A stretch of 64,000 nt of DNA from Apophysomyces variabilis. Lineage: Eukaryota; Mucoromycota; Mucoromycetes; Mucorales; Mucoraceae. Under the pieces are notes generated by a model. It saw only the letters and a list, made by a program, of their open reading frames with translations. It did not search any database and had not been told where the DNA came from. Positions 37,501-47,858 of this stretch are shown one piece after another. The DNA lies in NCBI GenBank assembly GCA_002749535.1, contig MZZL01000409.1, forward strand, positions 2,248,160 to 2,312,159, given 5' to 3'. The position numbers and the translations under genes were made by a program. Positions within the stretch are counted from its first letter, which is position 1. Each line of letters starts with the position of its first letter.

Positions 37501-39036
37501 TTAGACTATCCTTACTTACAGGAGGCTGTGATCATTGGCGTTTCCACTGAACAAGCAAAATATTCTGTGAAATTTGCGGGGAAAAAGAAACGTATTTTGG
37601 AGCACTTTCACGATGATGAAGAAAAGCAAACCTGGCGTAAACTGGTCGGTCGCGTGGAATATATGTCGAGTAAGCGACTTGGCTTGATTGTCGGTGATAC
37701 GGACGTTGCTGTACATGTCTGTGTGCTCCGAGGTATGAAACGAACTGAGGAAGGCGCTCTTGTGAAGGAATACGTGAATCCTGCTCAGGAAGATGTTATT
37801 CCTATCCAAATGTGCGTAATTAAGGTATCAAACGAGGATCCTCGATATAAAGAGCGGCCTCCTCCGCCTGTGACGGAAGAATTTCCTGTCAATAGCAAGG
37901 TTTTCTTCCTCGGAGGCATGTATTACGGTTCGATGGCCACAGTGATAGGCCATAGCCAGTCAAGTCTCATTGACATACAAATGATCGTCCCTATCAAGCA
38001 GAAAGATAGCAATGAACCGAACTTTGGCCAATACATTGTGAAAAAGCAAGAGAAGACTGTACAATATATACCGTCTTATAACGTAGCTAATATGCTGAAG
38101 ATCAACCCATTGCTCCTGTCTAAGATCACATCATCATTGCAAATTGTCGATAAAACGACGCAACGGATCAATCTTGGTTTGAATCTCAAGTTTGAGGCCA
38201 AACAACAGAAAGTACTCGGCTATACACGCAAAGGCCCTAATGGCAATTGGGAATACTCGAAAAAGGCAATTGACCTTATTGACGAATACATGCAATCGTT
38301 CCCGGCATTTATTTCGCTTGTTTCTTCACAAAAAGGAGGAGGTAACACACAAAAGTAGATTGATTCGGTTAATTTAAGTTTTATCCTAGGCATGTTACAT
38401 GTTGAAGACTTTATTTGGACGGATGATGGTGCAAAAGAAATCCAAAGAATGCGGAAATGGCTAAAGGAAAAGAAAATTGCTGACCTGCCTCGAGCTTCTT
38501 TAGCAACGGAAGAACTAGAAGAGGTATGGATATCAGGGACTCAATGTTTTCCCGTTGCCTAGCTAACCATATCTCTCAGCCATTTGTGAAAGTGTTGGAA
38601 GAATTGGCCACAAAGTACAACGAAAAATACGAGATGTTGGATTTCAAGAAAGTTGTCATCCAGCGTATCCCGCGCAATGTGCTGCTTCGCCCTGCCGATG
38701 CGGAAACTAAATTACATAACCAAATATTTAATATGGGTGACCGTGTTATTTATGTATTAGAAACTGGCGTTGTTCCAATAGCTACGAAAGGTACCGTCGT
38801 GGGCGTGCAGGATAAGGTTATAGATGTTGTATTTGACGTGGCCTTCATGGGAGGAAAAACGCTAGATGGAAGGTAAAAGAATAGTTCATCTCTTATCTAT
38901 GTGTTACTGAACTTGCAACTACAGGTGCTCCGAGTTCCGTGGTATTGCACTTCCGTATGCTGCTGTCCTCAACTTGACCCGTCGGCTCTATGCTCCCACG
39001 GAAAATGAGGAACAGCCTCGTCACCGTCATGCCTAG
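34572..39036 (+). CDS. XRN1: 5'-3' exoribonuclease Xrn1
   Basis: Cytoplasmic nuclease that degrades decapped mRNA. Thirteen exons from 34572-34603 to 38925-39036 give 1273 residues with consistent phase. It starts MGIPKFFRWISERYPMCSQ, the signature Xrn1 N-terminus. Catalytic and binding motifs include LYLDMNGIIHNCSH, AIDGVAPRAKMNQQR, GEGEHKIM and GLDADLIMLGL. The second conserved region has GNDFLPHLP and ASWGWFYPYHYAP. The SH3-like region (VIYVLETGVVPIATKG, ALPYAAVLNLTRRLYAP) is at the very end. The protein stops about 20 residues after it, so the long unstructured tail of yeast and animal Xrn1 is missing. Donor GTCAGT at intron 5 is unusual. Confidence 0.95.
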
Positions 39037-39709
39037 AAGAATTGTCATGTTTTTATGAGGATTCAATATCCACGTAATCACCGAAGGAAACATAGAAGCC
39101 AACTTCTAAACTTTTTGCCATTGTGTGAAATATATTTAATATTAATGGCTGGCATCCCGTAGAAGTTTATTTTCATTGTATTGGCAAATTTCCTAATTCT
39201 ATTCCATGTTGTCATACCGTAGGAAGGCTTCGGCATGCGTTCCTGTATTTGATATCTTACAGAACGTATGGAAATATGTTCGTTTTCCATCTTTCCCTTT
39301 GCTAGACTAATGCTAAAGGGAAAAGGCGACTTCAAATGCGACTTTGTAAAGACTGGATTCGAACATGACAGGAGCGTACTGTATGGAATTGTTTTTAATT
39401 TTACGTTTGCGCATATGTTGTTCTCTCTCCACTGCTCCATAAAAGTTTAAAGTGTATGGTCATCTGGACTGCGGTCTAAACTTCTGTAGGTGACTGCAGC
39501 GCAGAAACGTGAGCACGCATGTTTGCGCGTGTGCTAATGATATTGCTTTGTTTCTAAGTGCCAACGTCCGTGAGTCCTATCTTTGCGTCCCTGAAATACC
39601 CTTCTTCTTTGTTTTGCCTTTTCTTGTCTCGCTCATGCCAAACGATAACCTTTCCTCAGTCTCCATGCACCAGCCAGTGTCAGGCATGTCAAATCAGGAT
39701 CGTCCTTAG
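39037..39709. other. Intergenic between XRN1 and the DDHD gene
   Basis: A 670-base interval with no gene. A further 5' exon of the DDHD gene could hide here: the frame upstream of its ATG is open from about 39510 but ends in TAG right before the ATG. Confidence 0.45.
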
Positions 39710-41628
39710 ATGATGATGAGCTTATGCTCCACATTAGATCACCTCGTCTTTTTCATACATGGTGTGGGCCAACAGTATGGAAAGTATGGAAATATGGATC
39801 ACCATGGTAGGTGCTTTCCCGAGAAATCGGCCTATATGTGTTATATATCTTTGGTTTTGACGGCTAAGTATTACAAACTGTAAGTATCCACGTTGCAAAA
39901 GAACACTGATGAAATCCTCGCCACCCATTTTCCGAATCATAAGCTGCGAGTGAAATATGTACCTGTGGGTCTGTGTACATGATAGTTAATCTCGCTTATC
40001 CACAACTCACTAATATATATATGTGTACTTTATGCAGAATGGCACAGTATCGTTCATAAGCTGGTGGATACAAGAATGGATAATTCAACCCTTCCTACCG
40101 TACCCAAAGTCCGTCTGGCCACAAATCACTGGATAATGGATAGCCTCTACTGTAAGACTGACTTTCTGTTCTCTGGCATCGTATTAATGCTATACTTCAA
40201 TTCAGACTTTTCCAGACCTCATGGTCAATGCATTATCGACACGATTTGTGAACAATGCAATGATGCTTATAAGATCCACTTAACTGAATATCCCGATTTT
40301 ATTGACAACAATGGACAAGTACACATTGTTGGCTGTTCACTAGGTGGTATTGCTGCTTATGACGTTGCTTCAATGCAATGGCTTGAAGAAGATGGTACGC
40401 CACCTTGGGAAGAAGTGGAAGAAAGAGATTATATACGCAGAAAACCAGATGTGCATGTTCCTCGGTTGAATTTTAAGCTTCGCTACATTTTTACTTGCGG
40501 AAGCCCGATTGGTAAAGGAAGAAGCCAACTTGGACGAATGTAGTTAATACCTTTCAATCAGCCGCATCACTTGTTTGCCGTGGCCTTGATTACATGCACT
40601 ATCGGCCACCACGACGAACACAAGTATTCAACATATTTCACCCATTTGACCCCTTCGGTTACCGCATAGAACCTATGATAAATGATACGTATCGTGCAAT
40701 AGAACCAGTAAGATTACGACGAGCCCAGCGACGAAGAATCTTGCCCAAAATACCAAACCTCGGGATCCGCTCATCCATTGCTGGAGCTGCTCCACTAGTG
40801 TTGAAGGTCAGGCAGCTGATTTGGCAATGTGCAATGACCGCAGGCTATGCACCTCTAGACGAAGACAACGCTGCTGATAGTGAATTGGGTTTCGATGAAG
40901 AAATCAGTTTATCCTCCAGGATACGGCAAGCGGAAGATGATATGGTTGGTTACCCATACAAAAGGAGTTGCAGCCTACGAGATACAGAAAGAACATATAA
41001 ATCCCAAAAATGCATATCATGCAACGATCCGTCCGAAGTACACCATGCATGTCTTGCGGAAAAACACGGTGATCAAAGCGGGAGAGTGGCTCGATCTATT
41101 ATAACTAGTGTTGACTACGAAACTACTGTGATAGATAACATAGAAGAGATTAATATGGCATGTAGTTCATCCGAGTTCAGTCAGCAATGCTTATTTGACA
41201 CGAGTTACGACAACAGTAGCAATGGCAACTTTGTCTCCACCCAAAGAACAGGCACAGTGGGCTCATCGACTACGATCTGTTCAGGTATATTCTGTTTGCC
41301 TTTCGGGGAAAATCAATGTAAAGAGCATATGACGAGGCTATCTAGCACAGAACAAACTGGGAGTGATCACAACAACATAGGCGAGCGAACAGTTGTCGGA
41401 CGAGATGGACAGCAATATCCACGAACAGATTATATGCTAGCTACAAATGTTATCGACAATTACGCATCTGAATGGATAGTCGCACTGAAAAGCCATTTTA
41501 GATACTGGGCTAATCGGTAAGAAGAAACAGTAACCTAATTGACGTGCTTAACTATTGCATTATATAGAGATCTCGCTCTTCATATTGCCCAGACGATGAT
41601 AGACGGATATTCTAATACCGCAGCATAG
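39710..41628 (+). CDS. DDHD-domain intracellular phospholipase A1
   Basis: Hydrolyses phospholipids in the secretory pathway or mitochondria (family knowledge). Five exons: 39710-39806, 39895-39968, 40038-40511, 40562-41516, 41567-41628, giving 553 residues. Features in order: the oxyanion region HLVFFIHGVGQQYG near the N-terminus; VKYVPVEWHSIVHK; the lipase Ser motif GCSLGG; and FTCGSPIAAS, VFNIFHPFDPFGYRIEP. A long low-complexity acidic insert follows. The C-terminal DDHD residues are in RTDYML and SHFRYW. The ATG was chosen because an in-frame stop lies just before it. Many relatives have a longer N-terminus, so a missing 5' exon is possible. Confidence 0.88.
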
Positions 41629-41727
41629 AGTTGTAAATACTTTTGGGTTGACGTACCAAAATAGTTTCTCGGCTTAATAAACCCAAGAATTAAGTTGAAA
41701 TGCGATGCCTTTCACTCCAGAACGTAA

Positions 41728-41805
41728 GGCCCAAAGGGCCGAGCCCAGTAGCCAGTAAGTATCTCTCTTTCCGCGATGCCGCAAGAGCTGAGTCCAGCAA
41801 TTGGT
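41728..41805 (+). repeat. Dispersed repeat 2, copy A
   Basis: Starts with the palindrome GGCCCAAAGGGCC, then GAG, CAGTAGC, CAAGAGCTGAG and GCAAT blocks, in the same order as at 60517-60603. Diverged and non-coding. Confidence 0.55.
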
Positions 41806-42701
41806 ACCTACCTATGCATGGAAGGGAGGAAGGAACAACGAGAATCTGTAGTTTGCTGAGATATTAATCAAAGAACTTGATGAAATAATGCATCACGAGA
41901 ATTCGCAGAGCGTTATATATATTACAAAGCATGTGCATTGCATAGAATCAATGAAACTTATGATCTATTATGGTACACTTCATAGTGTTCTTATGTTTTC
42001 CTCGTGATGAACTAGGGCGGGCAATTAATATGTCTGAGATTGTTCCTATGTCAGCCATGGTAGAGCAACACGGCGCTGATGTTAGTCAATTACGGTCCCA
42101 TAAACTATATTTCAAAGTTGGTCAATACATCATGCTTTGTCCGTAACTTAACTTCTCAACTGGGGTCTCTGCGATGATATGCGGTTGATTTGCGAGACAG
42201 TTATGCCACATATTAAAGGCAGAGAGAGCGGTTGGCGAATTAACCTCCCAGATCACCTATGTCCTGCACATCAGTAATTCACTTCAGAATATTAATCCTT
42301 TTTGGTTTATTATAATCGCTTTTCCAATAGATATGCATTTATAAAACATTAGATTAATGAAACGCTTCATAGTTTAGTTAAAATATATGCCAAAGTTCAA
42401 TGCTATATGAGTGTTCTGTCGGCAGGAAAATTGGGAGTGAAAATAATGTCAGGAGTTAAACGGATTGATACCAGTGTTGCATTCTCGAGCGACTGACTGG
42501 ATAAAAAAAAATGGTTTTCCATATATCTATCTCTCGTCAATCCGAAGTTGGACAAGCATGAAAAGCGAAAAAGACCTACTAAAAAGGAATATGACGACTT
42601 CTAGCCGCTTATATAACATTCAATGCAAATCACATTCATATAAAGGGTATTGATTTTACGACCGTGGCGTATTGGCAGCTAAATGCTGATTGGACCCACT
42701 G

Positions 42702-43109
42702 CCAAAACGATCAAAGGAAAAAGTTAAGATAATCGATTCACCTGATGTTAAACAGAAGGATGCTGATGAGGCAGAGAGCTCATTTCGCAAGGACACCGGA
42801 AGCATTCCTGAATCAGGCACCTAAATTATTTTCACGCTTCCTGGATCATGCTTACAAGTTATCCAAGGTCCATCGTTTACGAAATGGAAGGCCCTGATCA
42901 AGGCTGAAATAGCATACAAAAAGAAAGCGCAAAATATGAACCCAAGCAGAGTTACAGCAAGCAAGTGTGCAAGAAGAGTTGTCAACCGGAAATATCTTCA
43001 GATGCTCCACTTGAGGAGGGACCGATCGTCAGAGAAGCTCAAGCAAATTGTGCAAGGATTCTACCATAAAAAGGAAGCCTCCAACTTTAAGCAAACCCCG
43101 AGTGGTTAA
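42702..43109 (+). pseudogene. Lysine-rich coding remnant with one in-frame stop
   Basis: One frame runs 136 codons and is interrupted only by a TAA at 42822. The second part (94 codons) is basic and contains SFTKWKALIKAEIAYKKKAQ and VNRKYLQMLHLRRDR, which look like real protein helices. I do not recognise the family. It could be an old transposon protein, a decayed gene or two exons of an unrecognised gene. No terminal repeats were found. Confidence 0.3.
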
Positions 43110-43703
43110 AGGGATCGCTGTCGAACACCTGTCGGAGCAAAAGTTTTGTTGATCTTGTCAGAGAGTGCTTATATCATGCACTAGACGTAACATATGTTGG
43201 GTCTCTCTTTGCGAACTCTTTATTTAACAAAGTTGCTGTCCAAATCATTAGTGAAATTGGTTCGCTGTACCCTTGTTGTAACCTTCATCGATGACAACAT
43301 GTTAAGTGCCAACCCTCATTTGTTCTTACCTTGTTTATTTCAATATTGAAACGATTTCGGCAGAGAATTACTATACCTAGGCCAAACCACAAAGACATGT
43401 TTGACCTGCATACGTGCGCCAGATAGTGGAACAAGTAAGTTAGCTTAAATTTGGATTACTGAATTTTTGCCGTTTTAGCGGGCATATATGAACATCGGAG
43501 AAGCGTTTTTATACTTGATGAACAATAAGAACGAAAGAACCCAAGAATTTCGACGACGTAGTTGCACCTGAAAACTATAGAAGAATGACCATAGTATCCC
43601 TTGATTTGTCGGTTTGCTCTTAATGTTCAGTATGAAAGAATGCTAGTGATTACTATTAGATGAACGATAATTTAACATAGAAATACAAAGGCCGTTGATT
43701 TTT

Positions 43704-45331
43704 CTAGATTTTTGATAATACCCAGCCCGCTTTAGAGACACGGAGCCATCCAGCAAATAAAGCTCCCACAATCACGGTGACGCCTGACCAAATTGCCCCG
43801 TTTCGAAAGTTTGGTGGGGTTGTCTGGTTGATGAGTACTGAGGCGATGGGAGTGCCAAACAAATAGCCAAATAAGTTGGTAAAATACAGCAATCCTACAG
43901 CTGGCGAGATGTTCTCCAATCCTACCACCTGTGGCTGAACAGTGGGGAAAAGTGCAATATATCCGCCACCAAAGAAGCCATACAGAATGGCAAATACCCA
44001 TAAAGTAGCTTCGTTACGGACGTTGGTCCATATGACCAGACTGCAAACACCGGCGAGGAAAGTACAAATGAAAAGACTGTTAAACCGACCCAATTTATCA
44101 CCCATGTAACCAGTGCATATGCGTGCGGCAGCATTCACGCCAGACATAATAGCTGAAAGGTTGGCGCCAATCCATGGATTCAACCCAAGAGAATTTGCAT
44201 GCACTAGAAAAAGAGAGAGAGAGACGATAAGAGCATATCAGAGCACCTTGATTGCGTTCATATAATTAACCTACGTGGTAAAAGAAAAAAAGGCGTCTAA
44301 TAACGACTGCGTGTTAGCTCTGTTCAGATATAAATAAGCACATGGCGTTTTTTGCTTACCATATATCCGAATGTTGTGATCAAACCATGAACGAACATAA
44401 TGGAGAATTGGGGATTCTTAAAGAGATACCAGCTTATAACCTTTCCCTGTCCACCTGTTTGATGGCTTGTTCCTAACGGTCGTACAAGAAGAGTTGCTAG
44501 AAAAAGCAAAACAAATTCCATTATGCCCAATATCCGAAGAGCCCAACGAAATCCCAATCTTGCGATAACAGCTTGGCAGATATTTGATACACATAAACCA
44601 CCAATGCCAGAACCAGACATAGCTAAGCCAACGGCAAGTCCACGACGGTCAGAGAACCATTGTTGTGGTGCACCAATACAAGGGAACCAGATGAAGGATG
44701 CGCCTAACCCGAAAAGAACACCTTGAGTGAGGAATACTTGCCACAACTGGAAAAGATTATCAATATCTAAGAAACAAACGCTGATTGAAGTCCTGATTAC
44801 CTCTTGGGCAAAGCTAGCGAGAATAAGGGCTGCTGCACATAATATTGTACCGGTCATCAGCATGTACTTATATCCCACTCTGCTGATCACCAATTGATTG
44901 ATCGGACCAAGAATAAAGAAGAGCGACACGCAGATGGATCCGACCCATGATAGTCTGCTTAATTGCCCAACATAAACGTTCTTGCTGTAATAGTTGAGGA
45001 AGATACCCCAAGAGTAATTATAGCCAAAACTAAAAACGATTTAAGTCCCGTTGTCGTGAACTTGGGTTTATAGTATCGTTACATAGAAAAGAGACCCTGA
45101 AGTGATCGGCAAAAAATGAAGTCAGTCAGGTGATGTCCATGGCAACAGGGCACAAATAGATACCAAAAAAGAACCGAATACGACCAACCAGCCGTTTCCG
45201 CCATCAGGAGGCGTGAGCTTTTCTATCTTGGGTTCATCGATCGTTTCCATCATAGGGATCTCGGTCTTATCCAGACCAACACTGGAGAAACTATCCTCAG
45301 GTTTCTCATAAACTGCCGGAACAGCCGACAT
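43704..45331 (-). CDS. Monocarboxylate-transporter-like MFS permease
   Basis: Plasma-membrane or organelle transporter with 12 hydrophobic segments, SLC16/Mch type. Six exons: 45331-45164, 45096-45083, 45029-44801, 44746-44360, 44296-44275, 44203-43704, giving 439 residues in phase. The N-terminal cytosolic part ends in PPDGGNGWLVVFGSF, the family signature before TM1. Exon 2 (14 nt) and exon 5 (22 nt) are very small. With them the protein reads FLGLFSIFGYNYSWGIF in TM1 and FGYMTPFFLLPLHANSLG in TM7. Without them the frame is lost. Other motifs: DRRGLAVGLAMSGSGIGG and GDKLGRF, the MFS loop 8-9 motif. Substrate not predictable; monocarboxylate is inference. Confidence 0.88.
44275..44296 (-). 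other. 22-nt exon of the MFS gene
   Basis: Flanked by acceptor TTATTAG and donor GTAGGT. It adds TPFFLLP plus one base that completes a Leu codon. It joins phase 0 to phase 1 exactly and fills a gap after FGYM. Confidence 0.65.
45083..45096 (-). other. 14-nt exon of the MFS gene
   Basis: Flanked by acceptor CACTTCAG and donor GTAACG. It adds GLFS plus two bases that pair with the next exon to make Ile. It restores both phase and the first membrane helix. Confidence 0.6.
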
Positions 45332-46406
45332 GAAAACTAAAAGTGCGCAAGGGCGAAAAAAAGAAAAAGAAAAAGAGAAAGGAAAGCACCACTGCCCGCT
45401 GGTGTCGAAACTTCCCCCAAACACTCTTTTTTTTTCGGAGCGGCAATTGCGATTCTAAAACTGGGACCTCTTCGAAAGAGCGGACATTCGGCTATCCAAA
45501 AGCCGATAGCACGTCTTCCTTATAACGCCATGAGCAACAGGCCTTATATCAACCCACAAGGTAAGGAATCTCTATACTGGCTTTATCCCTACAGTTAAAA
45601 CAGCATTGTTAGCTACTAACAAATGATATCAAGTTGTATAGATATGGGTAGTTTATGGGTCCTCAGAATTGCTTACGAACCAGACGCATAAATGGCCGCA
45701 TTGTCCTCAACATAAAAGCTTTTGAAATCGGGGGAATAAAATGGCCGATCCTTGGGAATCGATTAAAGTGGTGTATCCTAGTAATAGTCATACTAAAAAC
45801 CCATTTTGTAGCATCAGACGTACCTGTGTCCGTCCAAGTAGATGTCGCATTTCTTTGATCAAGATTTATCCTTCAAACACAACATAAGAGGACAATAATC
45901 ATATCATTGTCGGTATCTTTAAACGCAAGAACTTCTTTGTATAATGATCGCAGCTTTCCTTTTTTATAGATGCTGTTTAATTTTTTTCAAACTTGATGGG
46001 TTTCCAGTCGGCATGTACGAGAAGGCTACCATCATCCTGATCAACAATGAACGTGCGTAACCAAAATAGGACGAGGTTTGCTTGAGGAAGTTGACGTTAT
46101 AGGCTCCGTTCTGTAAATCCAATCATGACCCTTCCATAGATTTCCTGGTCATGACGATAACAGCATTGTATAATGGAAGGTACAGGAAAAGATCAAAGAG
46201 AGAAACAACTCTTTGAGGCATATACGTGATTTAACTTGGCTCAACCAGTCCAAAACAATGGCTAGGGTTCGCATTCCTGGATAACGAAAATAATACTCGA
46301 ATTTTCACAAGAACGAACTAAAGCCAAGTGTTGTGGTCTTGGTCCATTTTCCTCGAAGGAAATCAAAGTACACGACAATGACAACGAGCAGGAATAAAAG
46401 TTCATG
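45332..46406. other. Intergenic 1.1 kb with possible small exons
   Basis: Holds the transporter promoter. On the plus strand an ATG at about 45530 starts MSNRPYINPQ followed by a good donor GTAAGG, but no convincing second exon follows. On the minus strand 46110-46008 encodes a protein-like tail (RTFIVDQDDGSLLV, HADWKPIKFEKN, stop). Neither is assigned. Confidence 0.35.
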
Positions 46407-47324
46407 TTATTCTGAAGGCATTGGTAAATTCATCATTTTGGTAGCTTCAGTCGCTAAAAGTTCGAGATTATTTGACGCCTTCCTGTTCATGATAGGTGGT
46501 TCTTGGTTCCTTGTGGATTGATATTTAGGCTTTCGTTTAGATGGATGATATAATTTATCTGCTATTCGGCAACGAGATATTTCGCTAACTGACCATGGAG
46601 ATGATACCGACGATGACGGTAAATAGTCCCGGCATGCTTTGACTACTTGCGCATTCTGTAGCTCGCGGCGGGGGCGCTTGTGATTTAAAGCAGCTTGATG
46701 TTGTCGGCTTTTGATGATGGCTCGTTGTTGATCTCGAATTTCAGAGGCAAGCGTTATTTTAGCCAAAATCATGGTTGGATGAACTTTCCGGCGACAAGCG
46801 AGTCGTCTCACCCAAGGATCAGTATCACTGCCATGGCCAGCGTCAGTGTCGTCCCCGTTTCTTTCTGCCAACCGAGTATACCTTACTGGCGGTGATTTGG
46901 GTAGAGTGGCTAAGAATTGCTCTTTGCTATTCAGTGGAACTGGGGTTATCTCGGCCGTTATCCATCGCATAGCACCCGTTGTTTCGAGAGATAATGTTTG
47001 TAGCAACGCCTCCCCGACGCCGTCTAAAAGTTGTTGGCAATCAAGTTTACACAGCTCGGCTAAAACATAAAGGTTGAGTTGTCTAGCAATCTGGATCATC
47101 TCACGTTGGGCCATGTAATATTTCCCATTATGTTTATATATTCTATCCAAGTGCTTTCCATTCGACATGTTTTTGGCGACTGTTGTTCTTAATTGACGGG
47201 GCGTATCACAAAACAATGTATCCACCTCTTCGATGCAAAAATAGTTTTCGTATGGAGTTATCAAATAAAGACAGAAAAGACTTGGTCGCGGACCATATTC
47301 TCCTAGCACGAGAGCGGAAATCAT
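46407..47324 (-). CDS. Hypothetical protein
   Basis: A single open frame of 305 codons. It may start at 47324 or at a later ATG (47168, MSNGKHLDRIYKHNGKYYMAQ). The part around residues 50-100 looks globular (REMIQIARQLNLYVLAELCKLD). The C-terminal half is basic and low in complexity with many Arg/Lys/Ser, suggesting nucleic acid binding or disorder. No motif I know. Upstream residues such as CIEEVDTLFCDTPRQLRT also look coding, which favours the longer start. It is isolated between the transporter and SPT8. Confidence 0.55.
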   Translation of the reverse strand: MISALVLGEYGPRPSLFCLYLITPYENYFCIEEVDTLFCDTPRQLRTTVAKNMSNGKHLDRIYKHNGKYYMAQREMIQIARQLNLYVLAELCKLDCQQLLDGVGEALLQTLSLETTGAMRWITAEITPVPLNSKEQFLATLPKSPPVRYTRLAERNGDDTDAGHGSDTDPWVRRLACRRKVHPTMILAKITLASEIRDQQRAIIKSRQHQAALNHKRPRRELQNAQVVKACRDYLPSSSVSSPWSVSEISRCRIADKLYHPSKRKPKYQSTRNQEPPIMNRKASNNLELLATEATKMMNLPMPSE

Positions 47325-47858
47325 TGGTATCCAAAATAAAAAGAAGAAAAGAATCGAGAAAACATCACAGAAAATTGGCCAAGTGCCATGCTTTAAAAAT
47401 GCCTCTCCCCCTTAACTCACTTCTCCTTTAAGTATAACTGCGGAAGTACGTTTCACATTTCATTTTGGACTTCTCCTAGAAGGGGAGTATTGATGATATA
47501 GACTCTCTGTATCTATCTATTTCTTGGGTCCCTGATCAACATCTTTCATCAAATCACATGGATTGTCATATTCTTGAATTTTGGTCGTAGGACCCCATTG
47601 CTGCATAGGAAATTTACCTTAATTGCGCCATCAGTTTGTCATTCCTTATTAAAAAACCAATGGCTAAGTCTAGTACCAAAAAAAAGCAACCAGTACCATG
47701 AAAATGTGCTACGGGATTAGGGGGAGTGGGGAGAATATGAAGCATACGGGGTCCAAAAATTCAAACGCCACACTGGCTTCCCGCACACGCAACGCATACG
47801 ATCAAAGCGCACACTCACTCCACGCTTCCAAGCCACATATCCCTCCACCTTTCGCTTA
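47325..47858. promoter_or_regulatory. Divergent upstream region of the hypothetical gene and SPT8
   Basis: A 534-base interval between starts pointing away from each other. Purine-rich around 47330-47400. No clear TATA near the SPT8 ATG. Confidence 0.4.

Larger units (their letters stand above)
41629..43703. other. Intergenic 2.1 kb with repeat copy and broken frame
   Basis: Between the DDHD gene (plus) and the transporter (minus), tail to tail. It contains dispersed repeat 2 copy A (41728-41805) and a broken 136-codon frame at 42702-43109. The rest is unassigned. Confidence 0.45.
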
